From Phoronis australis (taxonomy: Eukaryota > Phoronida > Phoronidae), in NCBI GenBank assembly GCA_002633005.1, contig NMRA01000243.1, forward strand, positions 140,783-204,782: a stretch of DNA of 64,000 bases. The letters run 5' to 3'. The notes below the pieces were generated by a model that ran no database searches, had not been told where the DNA came from, and was given only the letters and a program-made list of their open reading frames with translations. The position numbers and the translations under genes were made by a program. Below, in pieces: positions 35,178 to 46,809 of this stretch (the stretch's first letter is position 1; each line of letters starts with the position of its first letter).

Positions 35178-36161
35178 TTTGATTTTGACTAGTTGCAATT
35201 ACAAAATTGATCTCGACATATTTGATTTTGACTAGTTGCAATTACAAAATTGATCTCGACATATTTGATTTTGACTAGTTGCAATTACAAAATTGATCTC
35301 GACATATTTGATTTTGACTAGTTGCAATTACAAAATTGATCTCGACATATTTGATTTTGACTAGTTGCAATTACAAAATTGATCTCGACATATTTGATTT
35401 TGACTAGTTGCAATTACAAAATTGATCTCGACATATTTGATTTTGACTAGTTGCAATTACAAAATTGATCTCGACATATTTGATTTTGACTAGTTGCAAT
35501 TACAAAATTGATCTCGACATATTTGATTTTGACTAGTTGCAATTACAAAATTGATCTCGACATATTTGATTTTGACTAGTTGCAATTACAAAATTGATCT
35601 CGACATATTTGATTTTGACTAGTTGCAATTACAAAATTGATCTCGACATATTTGATTTTGACTAGTTGCAATTACAAAATTGATCTCGACATATTTGATT
35701 TTGACTAGTTGCAATTACAAAATTGATCTCGACATATTTGATTTTGACTAGTTGCAATTACAAAATTGATCTCGACATATTTGATTTTGACTAGTTGCAA
35801 TTACAAAATTGATCTCGACATATTTGATTTTGACTAGTTGCAATTACAAAATTGATCTCGACATATTTGATTTTGACTAGTTGCAATTACAAAATTGATC
35901 TCGACATATTTGATTTTGACTAGTTGCAATTACAAAATTGATCTCGACATATTTGATTTTGACTAGTTGCAATTACAAAATTGATCTCGACATATTTGAT
36001 TTTGACTAGTTGCAATTACAAAATTGATCTCGACATATTTGATTTTGACTAGTTGCAATTACAAAATTGATCTCGACATATTTGATTTTGACTAGTTGCA
36101 ATTACAAAATTGATCTCGACATATTTGATTTTGACTAGTTGCAATTACAAAATTGATCTCG
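35178..36161. repeat. 43-bp satellite array, about 23 essentially identical units
   Basis: Unit begins tttgattttgactagttgca and ends aattgatctcgacata. Units are identical as far as I can read, and the array ends at an N (36162) in mid-unit, so its real length is unknown. It lies about 1.4 kb past the stop codon of TLCD4 on that gene's strand. The unit is not a multiple of three and gives no long open frame. Confidence 0.97.
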
Positions 36162-37555
36162 NTTATGTATTTATTTTCAGAAACTTTGCATTTTTGCTCA
36201 AAGTGAGATTTTGCTATTTTTCAAAAAAGTTGAGTGGAGCTAAGACTAATTTTCTATCTTAAGTCATTACTCTCTTCATGAAACCGAGTACAGGCTCAAC
36301 AAGTTAGTTACAGTGGGTCATTACATTCACTAAGCTTGCTGAGTTTGGTCACAATCAATAACAAAGTTCTCCGATAAACAAATCACTTCTCAGTCACATG
36401 AGCAAAGAACAAATCAAAATTTCTCTTACAACAGCAAGTGCTGGTGGTCAAAAGTGTTCCTCTGATGGCACACTGTTAAATCATACAGCATTCCGATTTC
36501 ATTGCAACTTAACTGGAGAAGTGACTCTCGGGTTAACTGTGTGAAAAGTCCATTTCTGACTTTGACTTTGGGAATACATTTCATGAGACCAAAACTAACA
36601 ATAATCGAGAACATACACTAACAAGAAAGGAACATCGCGCTGTGTCTAACATCAAAACAAACCCTACGACTTCCATACATTCCCAAAGCAACCTCAGCTT
36701 TGGCTCAAAATGGTATCAACAGGCAATAACCAAACTGAAAAAAATTGTTAAAGTTTGAATGGAATTCTCTCACTGTGTTGGAAATCATCAAGATCGTATC
36801 CCACTCTCAAGTACAAGGCACAAACACGCTATAGTGCATAACTGCATCTGGTATCAAGAGCATTTGCTGCCTAAAACACCACTTCTATTATAATTGCTGT
36901 GACCCAATGAAGTGGAGTGTGAAAACACTACAATAAATATAAAAACAAAAATGATTACAAAACATGACCTAGGGGTTATCTACAGGTCGGGATCTACCCA
37001 CCAAACCTTGCTAATATGAAGTGCTGACTGCTGAACTTGGGACAAAAATCTGATTTTTATGCGTATGGCTCATGCGAGTTTTAGTGAACGTAACAGCAGC
37101 AATCTAAATCTGTATTATAACTGAAGAAAAACGGAGTATGATGGTTTGAAACAAGGCGACGTTGAAACACAAGCTTAAGGTGTTAAACAATACAACTCCA
37201 CTCCAGGATAAACAGAAATAACTCGAGCTTGTTGGTTTTGTATAATTTCACCGTCATAGAACAGATTTTCAAACTCTGGGCCCGTCTTATGAAAGCCCTA
37301 GTGCGCCACTTGCGTCAATCAACAGTTTCACTCTACATGTCATCAAACGTACAAGCTGGAAGCAACACCGTCTCACTGGCCAGGTGTCGCCAACGAGAAA
37401 TTTACACCAATGAACTATAAGGTGAAGCGGGGAAAGTGGGGCGAAATTTCAGAGCATGCAAAATTGCCTGCCTCATGCCGTTAAGAATAGCCTTCCTCGT
37501 GCATTTAGGAATACACTAAGTTGGCACTCCATGTGATAATAGTTTATGACACAAT

Positions 37556-37862
37556 CTAATCAATCTTCTGTAAATGCCGTGAGTCGTCCGACACCTTTGC
37601 CATCACCACTTTCAAGGCGCCACGTACTAGCTTGCGGAACCAGAAGAGGTTACAAGAGTCTAGAACAAGGCTGGCACCGATAAGAACGAACTGGACATGT
37701 CCCAGGCGTATGAATCCTTCTGTTTGCGACAAGGCGTATATGGTGTAATAGAAGTACGGCATGGCGGCGACACGGAAGAGGAAGAATGAAACTGTTAACA
37801 ATACTCCATTGACAATGTAGAACGACGATGTCTTGCCAATCTTTAGTTCATCAAAGAAAATT
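37556..37862 (-). CDS. TLCD4: TLCD4 coding exon 6 with stop codon
   Basis: Acceptor ctcttccag; encodes IFFDELKIGKTSSFYIVNG, then two membrane segments (LLTVSFFLFRVAAMPYFYY and HVQFVLIGASLVLDSCNLFW) and a basic cytosolic tail ending SRHLQKID. The stop is at 37556-37558. The first possible AATAAA on this strand is at 36170-36175, about 1.4 kb downstream and beyond the satellite gap. Confidence 0.93.
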
Positions 37863-40800
37863 CTGGAAGAGAGAAGATGTTTTTAAATGGGGTATGTTTT
37901 TAAGCATTTTCAAGTTTGACGCAGGATCTCTGCAAGGGTCCATGGAGTGGAAGAAACAAAAAAATCAAATATGACTCCAATACACACTGGCATGAAAATA
38001 AATCTTTTGTCCACACCACGACAACTTATTGGAAAGAAAAGGTGAAAAAAGTTATTTTCTGAGATCAGCCTCGGGGAGGACTAACCATGCCAGCAAATTT
38101 CACGGCCACTGACTAAAATTATGCTGGCAGAGCCACTACCAACTCGATAAATGTTAGGGAATTTTAAGTGTATAATTTAAACGGGCAAAGGCACCGACCC
38201 AGATTTCCGTGGATGACTGGCAATGGTGAGAATTGGTGATTTGCAATAAAATCACAAACACATGACAAATTTTGTTGTTTTATGGCTCTGGTCAAAGACA
38301 AGGGGAAGAGAGCTTACAGCAAAATCCTAGAGTATAAAAGGCTAGCACACCTCAAAAACAACTAATCCCAGCAATACTTACTTTACATTCAGGAATGGTG
38401 TAGACAATTCTGCCAACAGTCTTACATTAGCAAACCAAGCACAGACGCTGAAGGTCTGAAAAGACAGTGCTGAGTATACCAAAGCTGTCACGTATAAACC
38501 CAGTATATCATGAAAATCTGAAATTTGTCTCGTGGCCTTCTATAACAGAGTTGGCAGGAAGTGGTTGACCGCAGATCTGCGATGTTGATAACACATCAGT
38601 CCAAACACATTCCTCTGAATACTGTCCATATAAATAATTGCAGGGTCTAGCAGTGTGCCCCATTGGGACTTGAACTTCGGGACCTTGAGAAAAAGGAAGC
38701 GGACACTCATCCCACTAAGGCACACTGCCACCTATCATTGTCCATAGGAACTGATTGAGTTCTTCAGTGAATACCAGCTGTTGAAATCTTCCACTGAGAC
38801 AGTTTTATCATCCTCAAATCACCAGATACTCATCGAAAGATTCTTACACAGCGCGATACATCTTTGTGTTGGCTGGTGACGCACGATACTGTTGTCTCAT
38901 TTTTAGCGAGTCGGACTTGAAACAACACCGTAAAGAAATCGTTTTAGAAATCTAAATGAGATTAAAATATCTGGATTATTTTTTATGTAAAGTTTTTCAC
39001 TAACTACCATCATCTTCATCCATTATATTCACTGGACTTGAAAACAGTGAATAGTTTGAAAGTAACACTTTAAAGGAGAGACTACTACTAAGGAATTGCA
39101 ACCGTCCAATTTGTAGAAAAACTGCAATGCACTCTAATGGTGTTCCTGGATGACAACTTCAGGGCCCCGAACCATGAGTTAGATAACTTAATCTGACACT
39201 GTTGTGCCTGATCCTGGTTCGGGGTCCTCGAATTGTTGTTCAAAAACAACTGCCAGAGTGAGTCATAATTTGGGGGATTTCATCTACGGCGCTGTTATCA
39301 TTTTCAAATGTACTCTGGGATGGTTGTTTTATTGTAAACATCCGGTGAGGTCACAGGTAACTTGTGGATGTTTAATGTGAGTCATTGTTTGTGTTTCAGG
39401 TGGTGAGACATACTTTCAGTGTTATTGGATGGCGCGTGCCTTGAGAATTTTCCGCATAAAAGCCTTGCTGATCAATGCATTTAGTATTTGATGCATTTCG
39501 TCGAAGCTCGTTTTTAATCTTTTGTTTCAACATGTTGATCGTTTTGTCATTTTTGCCCAAAAAGCATGTTGCGGTGGACACGTGCTTTCAATTCTGGTGT
39601 GCTGCAGTGACAAGACAAGTACCGTATTCTGTCATATTGTTTACATGTCGCCAAGTTACCTGTGATGTCACGAGTCATTAGTGAGAAAGTTCTGCTGTAA
39701 CGAAATCCCTCGAATTGTCATCCAAGTGAAACATTCATTAGCAGAAGGAACCATTGGGATCTGAAATGTCATGGAAAATATTCATTACAAAGTAAGCTTC
39801 CAGGAGACCAGATTGTCTATCTGAGAAATTACTTTTGGAGTGAACAACAAGTACTCACCATGCAGTACAAATATGCAATGATTGTTGCTACATGATGAAA
39901 AATGTAAAATGTCATCTCGTTGTAGGGGTACTTCACAGACGCCATGATAATCAAATCTGTAAAAAAGCAGAGCTCAAATATGGGTGAGAAAGTTATGTGC
40001 TCACATGTCCGAAAGATGTGCCACCTTTTGAGCTAATTGTGAACAAAGATTGAAACGTACGATTTCAGAATATAGTGTTTTATAAACAACAACTTAGCCT
40101 CCATTAGCTAAGGATAAAGTTTATAACGCATTCCAAAATAATATGAGATTTTCACAAAGTCTCAAAAATTTTTTTCACTCAATTCAATTGAAAGTGGGTG
40201 CAATAGATAGTCTTTTTAGTTGTGATGTCATTTCAAAATTTACTTTGGCAAAATGAGCTTTTAATTAGCTGTAATTAACGTTTGAAAACTCACGTTCCAT
40301 GTGACAAAGGGCATTTCTCACATGGAACATTGCATTCTCACATGTGACATTTGAATGTTCCATGTGAGATTTTTTGAGTTGTGCCATGTTACAAATAGAA
40401 ATGGTACATGGCACAAACACTATATTTGTGACATGGGCTTTTCATAGCACAATGATATAATGAATTTTAGGAGAAATTTTTGCATTTAGTCAATAAAAAT
40501 NTGCATTTAGTATTTGATGCATTTCGTCGAAGCTCGTTTTCAATCTTTTGTAAATTAACAGTTTTAACATGTTGATCATTTTGTCAGTTTCGCCCAAAAA
40601 GCATGTTACGGTGGACACGTGCTTTCAATTCTGGTGTGCTGCAGTGACAAGACAAGTGCCGTATTCCTTCATATTGTTTACACATCGCCAAGTTACCTGT
40701 GATGTCACGAGTCATAAGTGAGAAAGTTCTGCTGTAACGAAATTGTCGTCTGAGTGAAACATTCATTAGCAGAAGGAACCAGTGGGTTCTGAAATGTCGT

Positions 40801-43800
40801 GGAAAATATTCGTTACAAAGTAAGCTTCCAGGAGACCAGATTGTCTATCTGAGAAATTACTTTTGGAGTGAACAACAAGTACTCACCATGCAGTACAAAT
40901 ATGCAATGATTGTTGCTGCATGATGAAAAATGTAAAATGTCATCTCGTTGTAGGGGTACTTCACAGACGCCATGATAATCAAATCTGTAAAAAAGCAGAG
41001 CTCCAATATGGGTGAGAAACTTATGTGCTCACATGTCCGAAAGATGTGCCACCTTTTGAGTTAATTGTGAACAAAGATTGAAACATACGACTTCAGAATA
41101 TAGTGTTTTATAAACAACAACTTAGCCTCCATTAGCTAAGGATAAAGTTTATGTTTCTGTTTGTAAAGAACGGAGAAAGACATGGCAGGAAGAACTCCAA
41201 AAATTTCATGATTTTGAGGGGACAGAGTCAGTGGCGAATTTAGAGGGGGGCCAAGGGGGCTATGGCCTTTCCCCACCCTTCAAATTCTCCCAGATTCCAT
41301 TTGGCAGTTCGGAAGAGCGAATTTCCGACCGGCAAAATTGTGGCTAATACTCTGTCATGGCTCCCCCGCCTTATCTCAGAATCCTGGATCAGCCCCTGAG
41401 AGTGTCTGGTACACTTCCGTGCCAGTCACAATTAAAACTGCACTATTGTGATGCCACATTAAAATCTGAAGTGTGAAAAAACAATTAAATGCAAAATAAA
41501 TTAAGTGTCTGTAACATCAACGATAATCATACGAGACAAGAATGAGAGCTGCATGGGAGATAAATCAGACAACGGTTCTCAAGGCTGTTCCATCTCATCT
41601 TCATGCAAAGCCTATGATTATACTGATGATATATCAAAAATCGATTTCTTTCAACTTACGTTTGCAAGATAGCTACAGCTGTGTAATGTTCTTTACTCCA
41701 TTGATAGGAGTCACATTTTGCATGGTGTATATTAGACATTTCCACCATGACATGTGTAAATGATGGTATCTAATACTCATGCTGCCAAGATGACTTTGAC
41801 AAAACAGCATTCCCAACCATTTTTTAACTTTAAAAATCGGTAAGTTAATAATGACAATAAAAATGAATTATTACTTTCAAACCATAAATTGTCAATTTTG
41901 AAATATTTTGTGCGAAATAGTTGTATTAAGTAGAGGGAAAGGAAAAACAGAATGAACAAAATTAATACAATTTTTAAAAAAAATCATATCACAAATAAAT
42001 GTTTTCCGTTCAAAACACTGATACCTTAACCAAAACTTCAATGTTGCAGCAGAATCTGGTGCTACCACGGTTAGTGTGAAAACTAAATTTTGATTACGAC
42101 AGTTTCAACGAAGTTTCAATTGACTGATGAAGTTCTCCCATGTGAAACGTACTTACCAGCAAACATATAGCCAACTACAATAGCACAGTTGGTAGCTACA
42201 GGCGGAGAATGGGCCCTGGAGACGAAAGGAGATTTACTATGAACGAGCAACAAAACATCATGAATAGTAAAGGTAAAACCAGTTAAGTCACTCTGCAGAC
42301 AATTCAAAATTAAACCAGAGTGGGGGCAGCCTTCAGCAGTCTAAATAAGCCTATTGTAAAATTTCACACCAATGTCAACGGATAATTGCCAGATCTACCC
42401 CATTTCATTTTTAAAAATTTTAAAATTGCTGTTAAAGCCAGACGGTACTTTTTTAAAACATCTAATGGTCGCTAGGTTACAGAACTTGAAATGGTGAAGC
42501 TGGTGATATTTATCACTTACGAAAAAAAGAAAAATTAATACTTCACTGGTCCGCCAAGTTGTGTTCTAAATTAGTGTAATTTTACTGTACGTAATCACAG
42601 TTTGCACTTGCAAAGTGTGCAAAAACACAATTCAGAGACTTATAAATGAAGTGAACATGGTTATAAAAAAAATAATTGCAGGTGGTCAGGTACACATTGT
42701 ACCGGTCTGGAAAACATTATACAAGACGTGCGCAGGCCGCGCATGTGGGCCTATTGTACTGATCACGTGGAAATATTTTTGTGCTTTATTAAAATATAAT
42801 TAAAACCGAGCTGAGGTGCTAGAAACCTGACTCAAGGGTCTAGCAGTGTGGCCCACTGAGACTCGAACCCACGACCTCGAGTAAAGAAGGTGGGCACCTT
42901 CACACTTGGCCACACTGCCTCCTCTCGAACATGGTTAGGAGAGGGGGTGGAAACCAACTCCAAACAAACTGCAAAAACTTAACACACAAAAAACTTAACA
43001 CAAACCTAATTCCAACCACACTTGGGCACTCCTAATGAGACTAATTACGTGACCCAGTTTATATATGTTGTGACAAGGTAACCCTGACCATAAATTCATC
43101 CTCTGCCCAGCCGTCATGATGAGGAACTCTGGGAGGGCGTTGTGTCTAGTAAATACTTTTGGCGTGTACTGTCGCTCAGGTGGAACAAGGCTGATGAATC
43201 ATCCCAAATCGGCTGATCGGTTCCCACAATAGTTCGAGTATATGTCTCATGCTATCCAAAAAAAGGAACTGACCAATCACAAGTCTTGTCTTTTAATTCC
43301 AAGTTTGTCAAGGGAACTTATTTAAATTTTGAAATAAGGCGAGATGAACAATGTCCACGATTTCACTATGCCTAGGCCGTGGAAACTTATAGGCAATAAA
43401 AAGGAGTGTTCTTGATTTCAAAATTATCTCACAAGGTTTTGTGCAATATTTAGATTTTTAGACTAACAACAGAACATGAAGCCTCATGCACATTAATATT
43501 TCAAATACTCAGTCAAATCATTGAAGTTATAAAAAATGCTTACCAGAACTTATCAGCAATAGTCACATCATCGTAAAAAAACAAATAAAGAGCCGAGAAA
43601 CTGACAATCAGAGAATGCACTGTAGACAAAACGCTGAAAGAGAACAATTCATTTTCAATTAACAGATAAAAGTTGCAAGTCTTTTATGTCATGCAATCAA
43701 TAATATTTTCAACCAATATCAGCTAAAAGCTTTACAAATGCCATTGACAATTAAACAATTGATACCATCTCTTTTGGGGATGAGTTCGATTATTACAGGA

Positions 43801-45943
43801 CACAAGACTTGTGACAGTCAGAGCATGTCATGATTTGGTAGCACTTCTCTTTAACCTTACAACTGTCTCTGGATCAATGTGTGGGCAAAACCTTATAGAA
43901 CTGGTTATTAAGATAACAATGGGCTTTCCATATTGGCGCTCTCTAGAGTAGTGAGAGCAAGAAAATGACTTCCGCTTGATCCTGATTCACATTTGATGGA
44001 CAGAAATCCAATTACTACACAGTAGTTTATTAATTTAAAAGCAAATGAATACATTCCACTGTCAGCCCCTTTTATTGCTTGAGTAGTTTAAGTTCCTTAA
44101 TTCATTTTAGATTTTTGACACCATGTGGGATAGAAATTCTCTTGCTTTGTCAGCTAGCGCCACTGGCTTCGTCGCGGATTCTTCTTCGCAGTGGGAAATA
44201 TATCAACATGATGTCCTTGTTCATAATTAGTACATCCCTCTGCATAGCAGTGGAATTTTGACGACTGCAGGAAAGGCGTTAAAACGCTATTCATAAAAGA
44301 TGTTTGAAACCTCCCATCTGCATAACATGTAGGTGGCGCTGAACGTCTCAACCAAAAACCTGATCGCCATCTGGCGGGACTGATTTTCAATATGGTGCGG
44401 CTATTTCGAAATTCAGCTATTGACCTGAATCTAGTGATGGAGCACAAGAGATCCCTGGACCACATGACAATTTAATCAGAAAAATCTTTTATAGCAGATT
44501 TTCAGGAGGGCTGACTGTTGTCTGGAAGGACACTGAACAAGAGGAGCGGAAATAATGTTTAATTAAAGTATTTTTCCTGACAACACAACATGAAAGTTGT
44601 AATGAACTTGCAAAATGACATGAAAAATACACCTGGATTAGCATCAGTGGTTGTTTTTAAAAGGGCAGGCAATGAAACCTAACGCGTGGCTATTCAGCTG
44701 CGAGTCACACTAAGTCAGGGCTGCCTTCCATTGGCTCAAGACACTCGAGAGTAGAGCTAGTGTGACCCAACTGCTTCACTTGTAACACCTAGCCACAGTT
44801 TGTGAAGACTTATGTGATCTTCTCAAGAAACTACCGTAGTTCAATGGAACGCACCAGGTAGTTATAGTGCATGCAACATTTCCCATAATTCCCCATCGTC
44901 AATCAATGAGTAAGACTTTGACAGATCATATAAGAATAGGTTTTTCATTGCTTTTCGATATGATGTTGAATAGGTAAATCACTTACTGAAAAGCATTGTG
45001 AGTCAGGTGAGTCAGACGTTTCCGCCCTCTCTCTAAGGGCCTTGTTCACTGACTGGATTTCCAGCGTCAGGTTGACCTGGTTCTAGAATTAGGTCATACA
45101 CCACTGGGAGCTGTAAGCCTCCACCCAGTGAACAAAGCCATTGGAGAAAGGGCGGAAACGTTTGACTCACCTCACTCACAATGGTCTTCAGTAAGTGAAT
45201 TACCTATTGAAAATAACCTGATCGTCGGAGTGGTTTGTTTTAGCATACAATGACTAAAAGGATTCACATTCAAAACCTGGGTAACGCGGAAAGTACCCCT
45301 CCTGGTAACACCAAATCCTAAACTCCGTCTCCTGTTCAGCACTACTTTTGTTTACCCTTTGAAACAACCAACTGCAAACTGTTTAACAGATACCAACCAA
45401 AGTAAACAATATCACAAAAACAAATTCTTCCAAAATGGAATTACATACTTACCAAGAAAAAAATGAGAAAATAGAATACAAAACCTTATTACAGACACAC
45501 GTCTATCAACCCTTGCTATGGGAAATGCCCCCAGATGTACGATAAAATCTCACCAATTTCCGACCAAATTTCTCTTTTTTGTTATTTTTCAAATGCTTTT
45601 AAAGCTAACATTGATGTGAATGGAGACATTTTTTCAGAACACTATATGATGTATAGTATAGATCTTGAACATGGAAAAGGCATATCTTTCACGCAAAAAA
45701 ATCCTAAAAATTAACTTGTCAGCCATATTGTGTCCTAAAATTTGTGAGATTTCCCCGCAGTCAGCAGGCAAACACTTCCTACTTGTTATTCCAGTGTTCG
45801 ACACCTTCACTGCTCAATTTCTCATAAGATTTCACCAACTTTTTGGACACCATGGGACTAAGAACAAAGTACAGGGCAAGAAAGCAGGCAGTACTGATGC
45901 CGACCATAGGCCAATACGTCTTGTCCATTGCACTGAGGTCCAT
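37556..45943 (-). CDS. TLCD4: TLC domain-containing protein 4-like (TLCD4/TMEM56), complete
   Basis: Multi-pass membrane protein with a TRAM-LAG1-CLN8 (TLC) domain; the biochemical role of this subfamily is not well established. Six coding exons on the minus strand: 45783-45943, 43544-43633, 42157-42215, 39859-39956 (or its twin 40887-40984), 38382-38455 and 37556-37862, totalling 789 bases (262 aa plus stop), very close to the length I recall for vertebrate TLCD4. All introns are GT-AG and phases agree across all junctions. Visible family residues: the first helix WPMVGISTACFLALYFVLSP, the VLSTVHSLIVS segment, the paired histidines H124-H125 of the TLC domain (YIFHHAATIIAYLYC), FANVRLLAELSTPFLN, and the C-terminal LDSCNLFWFRKLVRGALK. 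A plausible acceptor (attgcag) lies just upstream of the ATG, so a 5' untranslated exon may exist further upstream. TLCD1/2/3 are less similar alternatives. Confidence 0.93.
38205..38300 (+). repeat. Dispersed repeat C, copy 3
   Basis: Matches 5255-5345 and 29060-29160; lies in the last intron of TLCD4. Confidence 0.65.
38382..38455 (-). CDS. TLCD4: TLCD4 coding exon 5
   Basis: Acceptor gtcttttcag at 38456, in phase 0, encoding TFSVCAWFANVRLLAELST and PFLNV; donor gtaagt. A second AG seven bases downstream would put the exon out of frame, so the upstream acceptor is chosen. Confidence 0.92.
38643..38732 (-). mobile_element. tRNA-derived SINE S1, copy 2 (head only)
   Basis: Minus strand has ggcagtgtgccttagtggga and a B box ggtcccgaagttcaagtccc; ends in gctagaccc. 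The tail is not preserved. Located in TLCD4 intron 5. Confidence 0.65.
39859..39956 (-). CDS. TLCD4: TLCD4 coding exon 4, downstream copy
   Basis: 98-base exon with acceptor tttttacag and donor gtgagt. Encodes LIIMASVKYPYNEMTFYIF then HHVAT, including the TLC histidine pair. Differs from the copy at 40887-40984 by one residue (Val in place of Ala after HH). Only one of the two copies can be used, since 98 bases is not a multiple of three and inclusion of both would shift the frame. Confidence 0.85.
40887..40984 (-). CDS. TLCD4: TLCD4 coding exon 4, upstream copy (duplicate)
   Basis: Same 98-base exon with intact splice sites, reading HHAAT. It is part of a duplicated block (39476-40124 and 40502-41152) whose second copy starts directly after an N at 40501. 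Probably the second haplotype; alternatively a mutually exclusive exon. Confidence 0.6.
41229..41398. mobile_element. MITE-A copy in TLCD4 intron 3
   Basis: cagtggcgaatttagagggg at the left, ccatttggcagttcgg in the middle and aatcctggatcagcccctg at the right. Confidence 0.75.
42157..42215 (-). CDS. TLCD4: TLCD4 coding exon 3
   Basis: Short exon (59 bases) with acceptor gtctccag and donor gtaagt. Encodes AHSPPVATNCAIVVGYMFA and leaves one base that makes Asp with exon 4. Confidence 0.9.
42664..42926 (-). mobile_element. tRNA-derived SINE S1, copy 3, with target-site duplication
   Basis: Full-length minus-strand copy: ggcagtgtggccaagtgtga, B box gtgggttcgagtctcagtgg, a middle part with aggtttctagcacctcagct, and a 3' part with ttaataaagcac. 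It is flanked by gaacatggtta at 42653-42663 and 42927-42937, an 11-base target-site duplication. Lies in TLCD4 intron 2-3 region, 60 bp outside no exon boundary. Confidence 0.85.
43544..43633 (-). CDS. TLCD4: TLCD4 coding exon 2
   Basis: Acceptor ctctttcag and donor gtaagc. Encodes VLSTVHSLIVSFSALYLFF and DDVTIADKF; the first base completes the split codon from exon 1 and two bases are left for Trp with exon 3. Confidence 0.92.
44970..45207. mobile_element. Foldback MITE-C in TLCD4 intron 1 (238 bp, arms about 80 bp)
   Basis: The left arm (ataggtaaatcacttactga...cagacgtttccgccctctc...ttcactg) is the near-perfect reverse complement of the right arm (cagtgaacaaagcc...gaaagggcggaaacg...ttcagtaagtgaattacctat). 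TGA is present on both outer sides and may be a short target duplication. Confidence 0.88.
45783..45943 (-). CDS. TLCD4: TLCD4 coding exon 1
   Basis: ATG at 45943 followed by MDLSAMDKTYWPMVG and a membrane helix; ends ...VEHWNN with the donor gtagga at 45782, leaving two bases. Upstream of the ATG a ttgattgcag acceptor suggests this exon begins a few bases before the start codon. Confidence 0.9.
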
Positions 45944-46522
45944 GATGTAAACCTGCAATCAACAATTGATAGTGGATGGACTTCGCTGGACACACATCTA
46001 TTTATTTAATGTGGAGATTGCTGGCCATGCCCTGGTTAACTGCTTATCTATTAAACATGAGGGTATGAGGGTATGAGGGTGCAAATTAAACAACCAGCTA
46101 CTAGAAAACCTCAATCTGATTTTATTCTAGAAAGTGAGTTTCTATAGCTGGGGTGAATCCAGGATTCCAAAAATAGGGCATCCAAAATGGATTTCCTAAT
46201 TTCTCAGGGTGTACATGACGTAACCAGTATAAGGGGTAGTTCAGCGTTTTTTTTACCCCACATCAAATTGATGTTATAGTGTTGTACAATATGTTACTGT
46301 AGAGACATGGTTCCGCACTACAGTTATTTGTATCTTACATCATTTATAAACCAACTTTTTATTCTGAGCAGGCCAGACTTTAGCTTCCAGGGCTATTGAT
46401 AGCGAGTCAAAGGAGACGCTTAGTTGTTCACTTTACTTTGAGAGACCAAATGCTGAACAGGACATCCTAACAACAAGCAGGGTGTCTAAATTTGAGTCAC
46501 GCAGACGCCTTGGTATCCTCTA

Positions 46523-46809
46523 CAGTGGAGGATTTAGGGGATGGGGGGCAAGAGGGCTATGGCCCCCCTAAAATTCTCCCAGATACCATGTAGCAGTTCA
46601 GGGTACGAATTGCTGAGTAGCATATGCGCACACCAGGGGGGCTCGAACAGGCCTTGAACAAACCCTGTTTACCATTTTTTTTAGGTCCACAAACCCAAAA
46701 ATTGGAGACCCCTGCATCCCTACACTTTAGGCAGGGTGTGCGCATGTGGCGAAATTTTAGTTATTCTTGTGCCCTGGCCCCCCCACTCAAAATCCTGGAT
46801 CTGCCCCTG
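46523..46809. mobile_element. Composite element: MITE-A interrupted by a short MITE-B derivative, copy 2
   Basis: Same structure as 32329-32641: outer cagtggaggatttagggg...ccatgtagcagttcagg and ctcaaaatcctggatctgcc; inner segment at 46624-46746 from atgcgcacaccag to gggtgtgcgcatg. Inner sequence ggtccacaaacccaaaaat is shared with copy 1. Confidence 0.82.

Larger units (their letters stand above)
19610..37555. other. Gene-poor interval between the activin-like gene and TLCD4
   Basis: Nearly 18 kb with no gene that I can support on either strand. It is occupied by dispersed repeats, MITE-A and MITE-B copies, tRNA-like relics, a foldback element and a 43-bp satellite, each listed separately. 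Bases 32645-34180 and 36180-37500 look unique but show no exon. Confidence 0.55.
39476..41152. repeat. Direct duplication of about 650 bp containing TLCD4 exon 4
   Basis: 39476-40124 and 40502-41152 are nearly identical and share the order tgcatttagtatttgatgca ... attagctaaggataaagttt. Between them, 40125-40500 is a 376-base segment found in only one copy, rich in imperfect inverted repeats (gttccatgtga / tcacatggaac), followed by the N at 40501. This fits two haplotype contigs placed end to end, one carrying a small insertion. Confidence 0.88.

Noticed and set aside
35178-36161. Regular direct repeats that could suggest a CRISPR array
   Set aside because: Units are contiguous with no unique spacers, and the window is plainly animal DNA; it is a satellite.
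46062-46080. Telomere-like ggtatga repeats
   Set aside because: Only three short units; a chance microsatellite.
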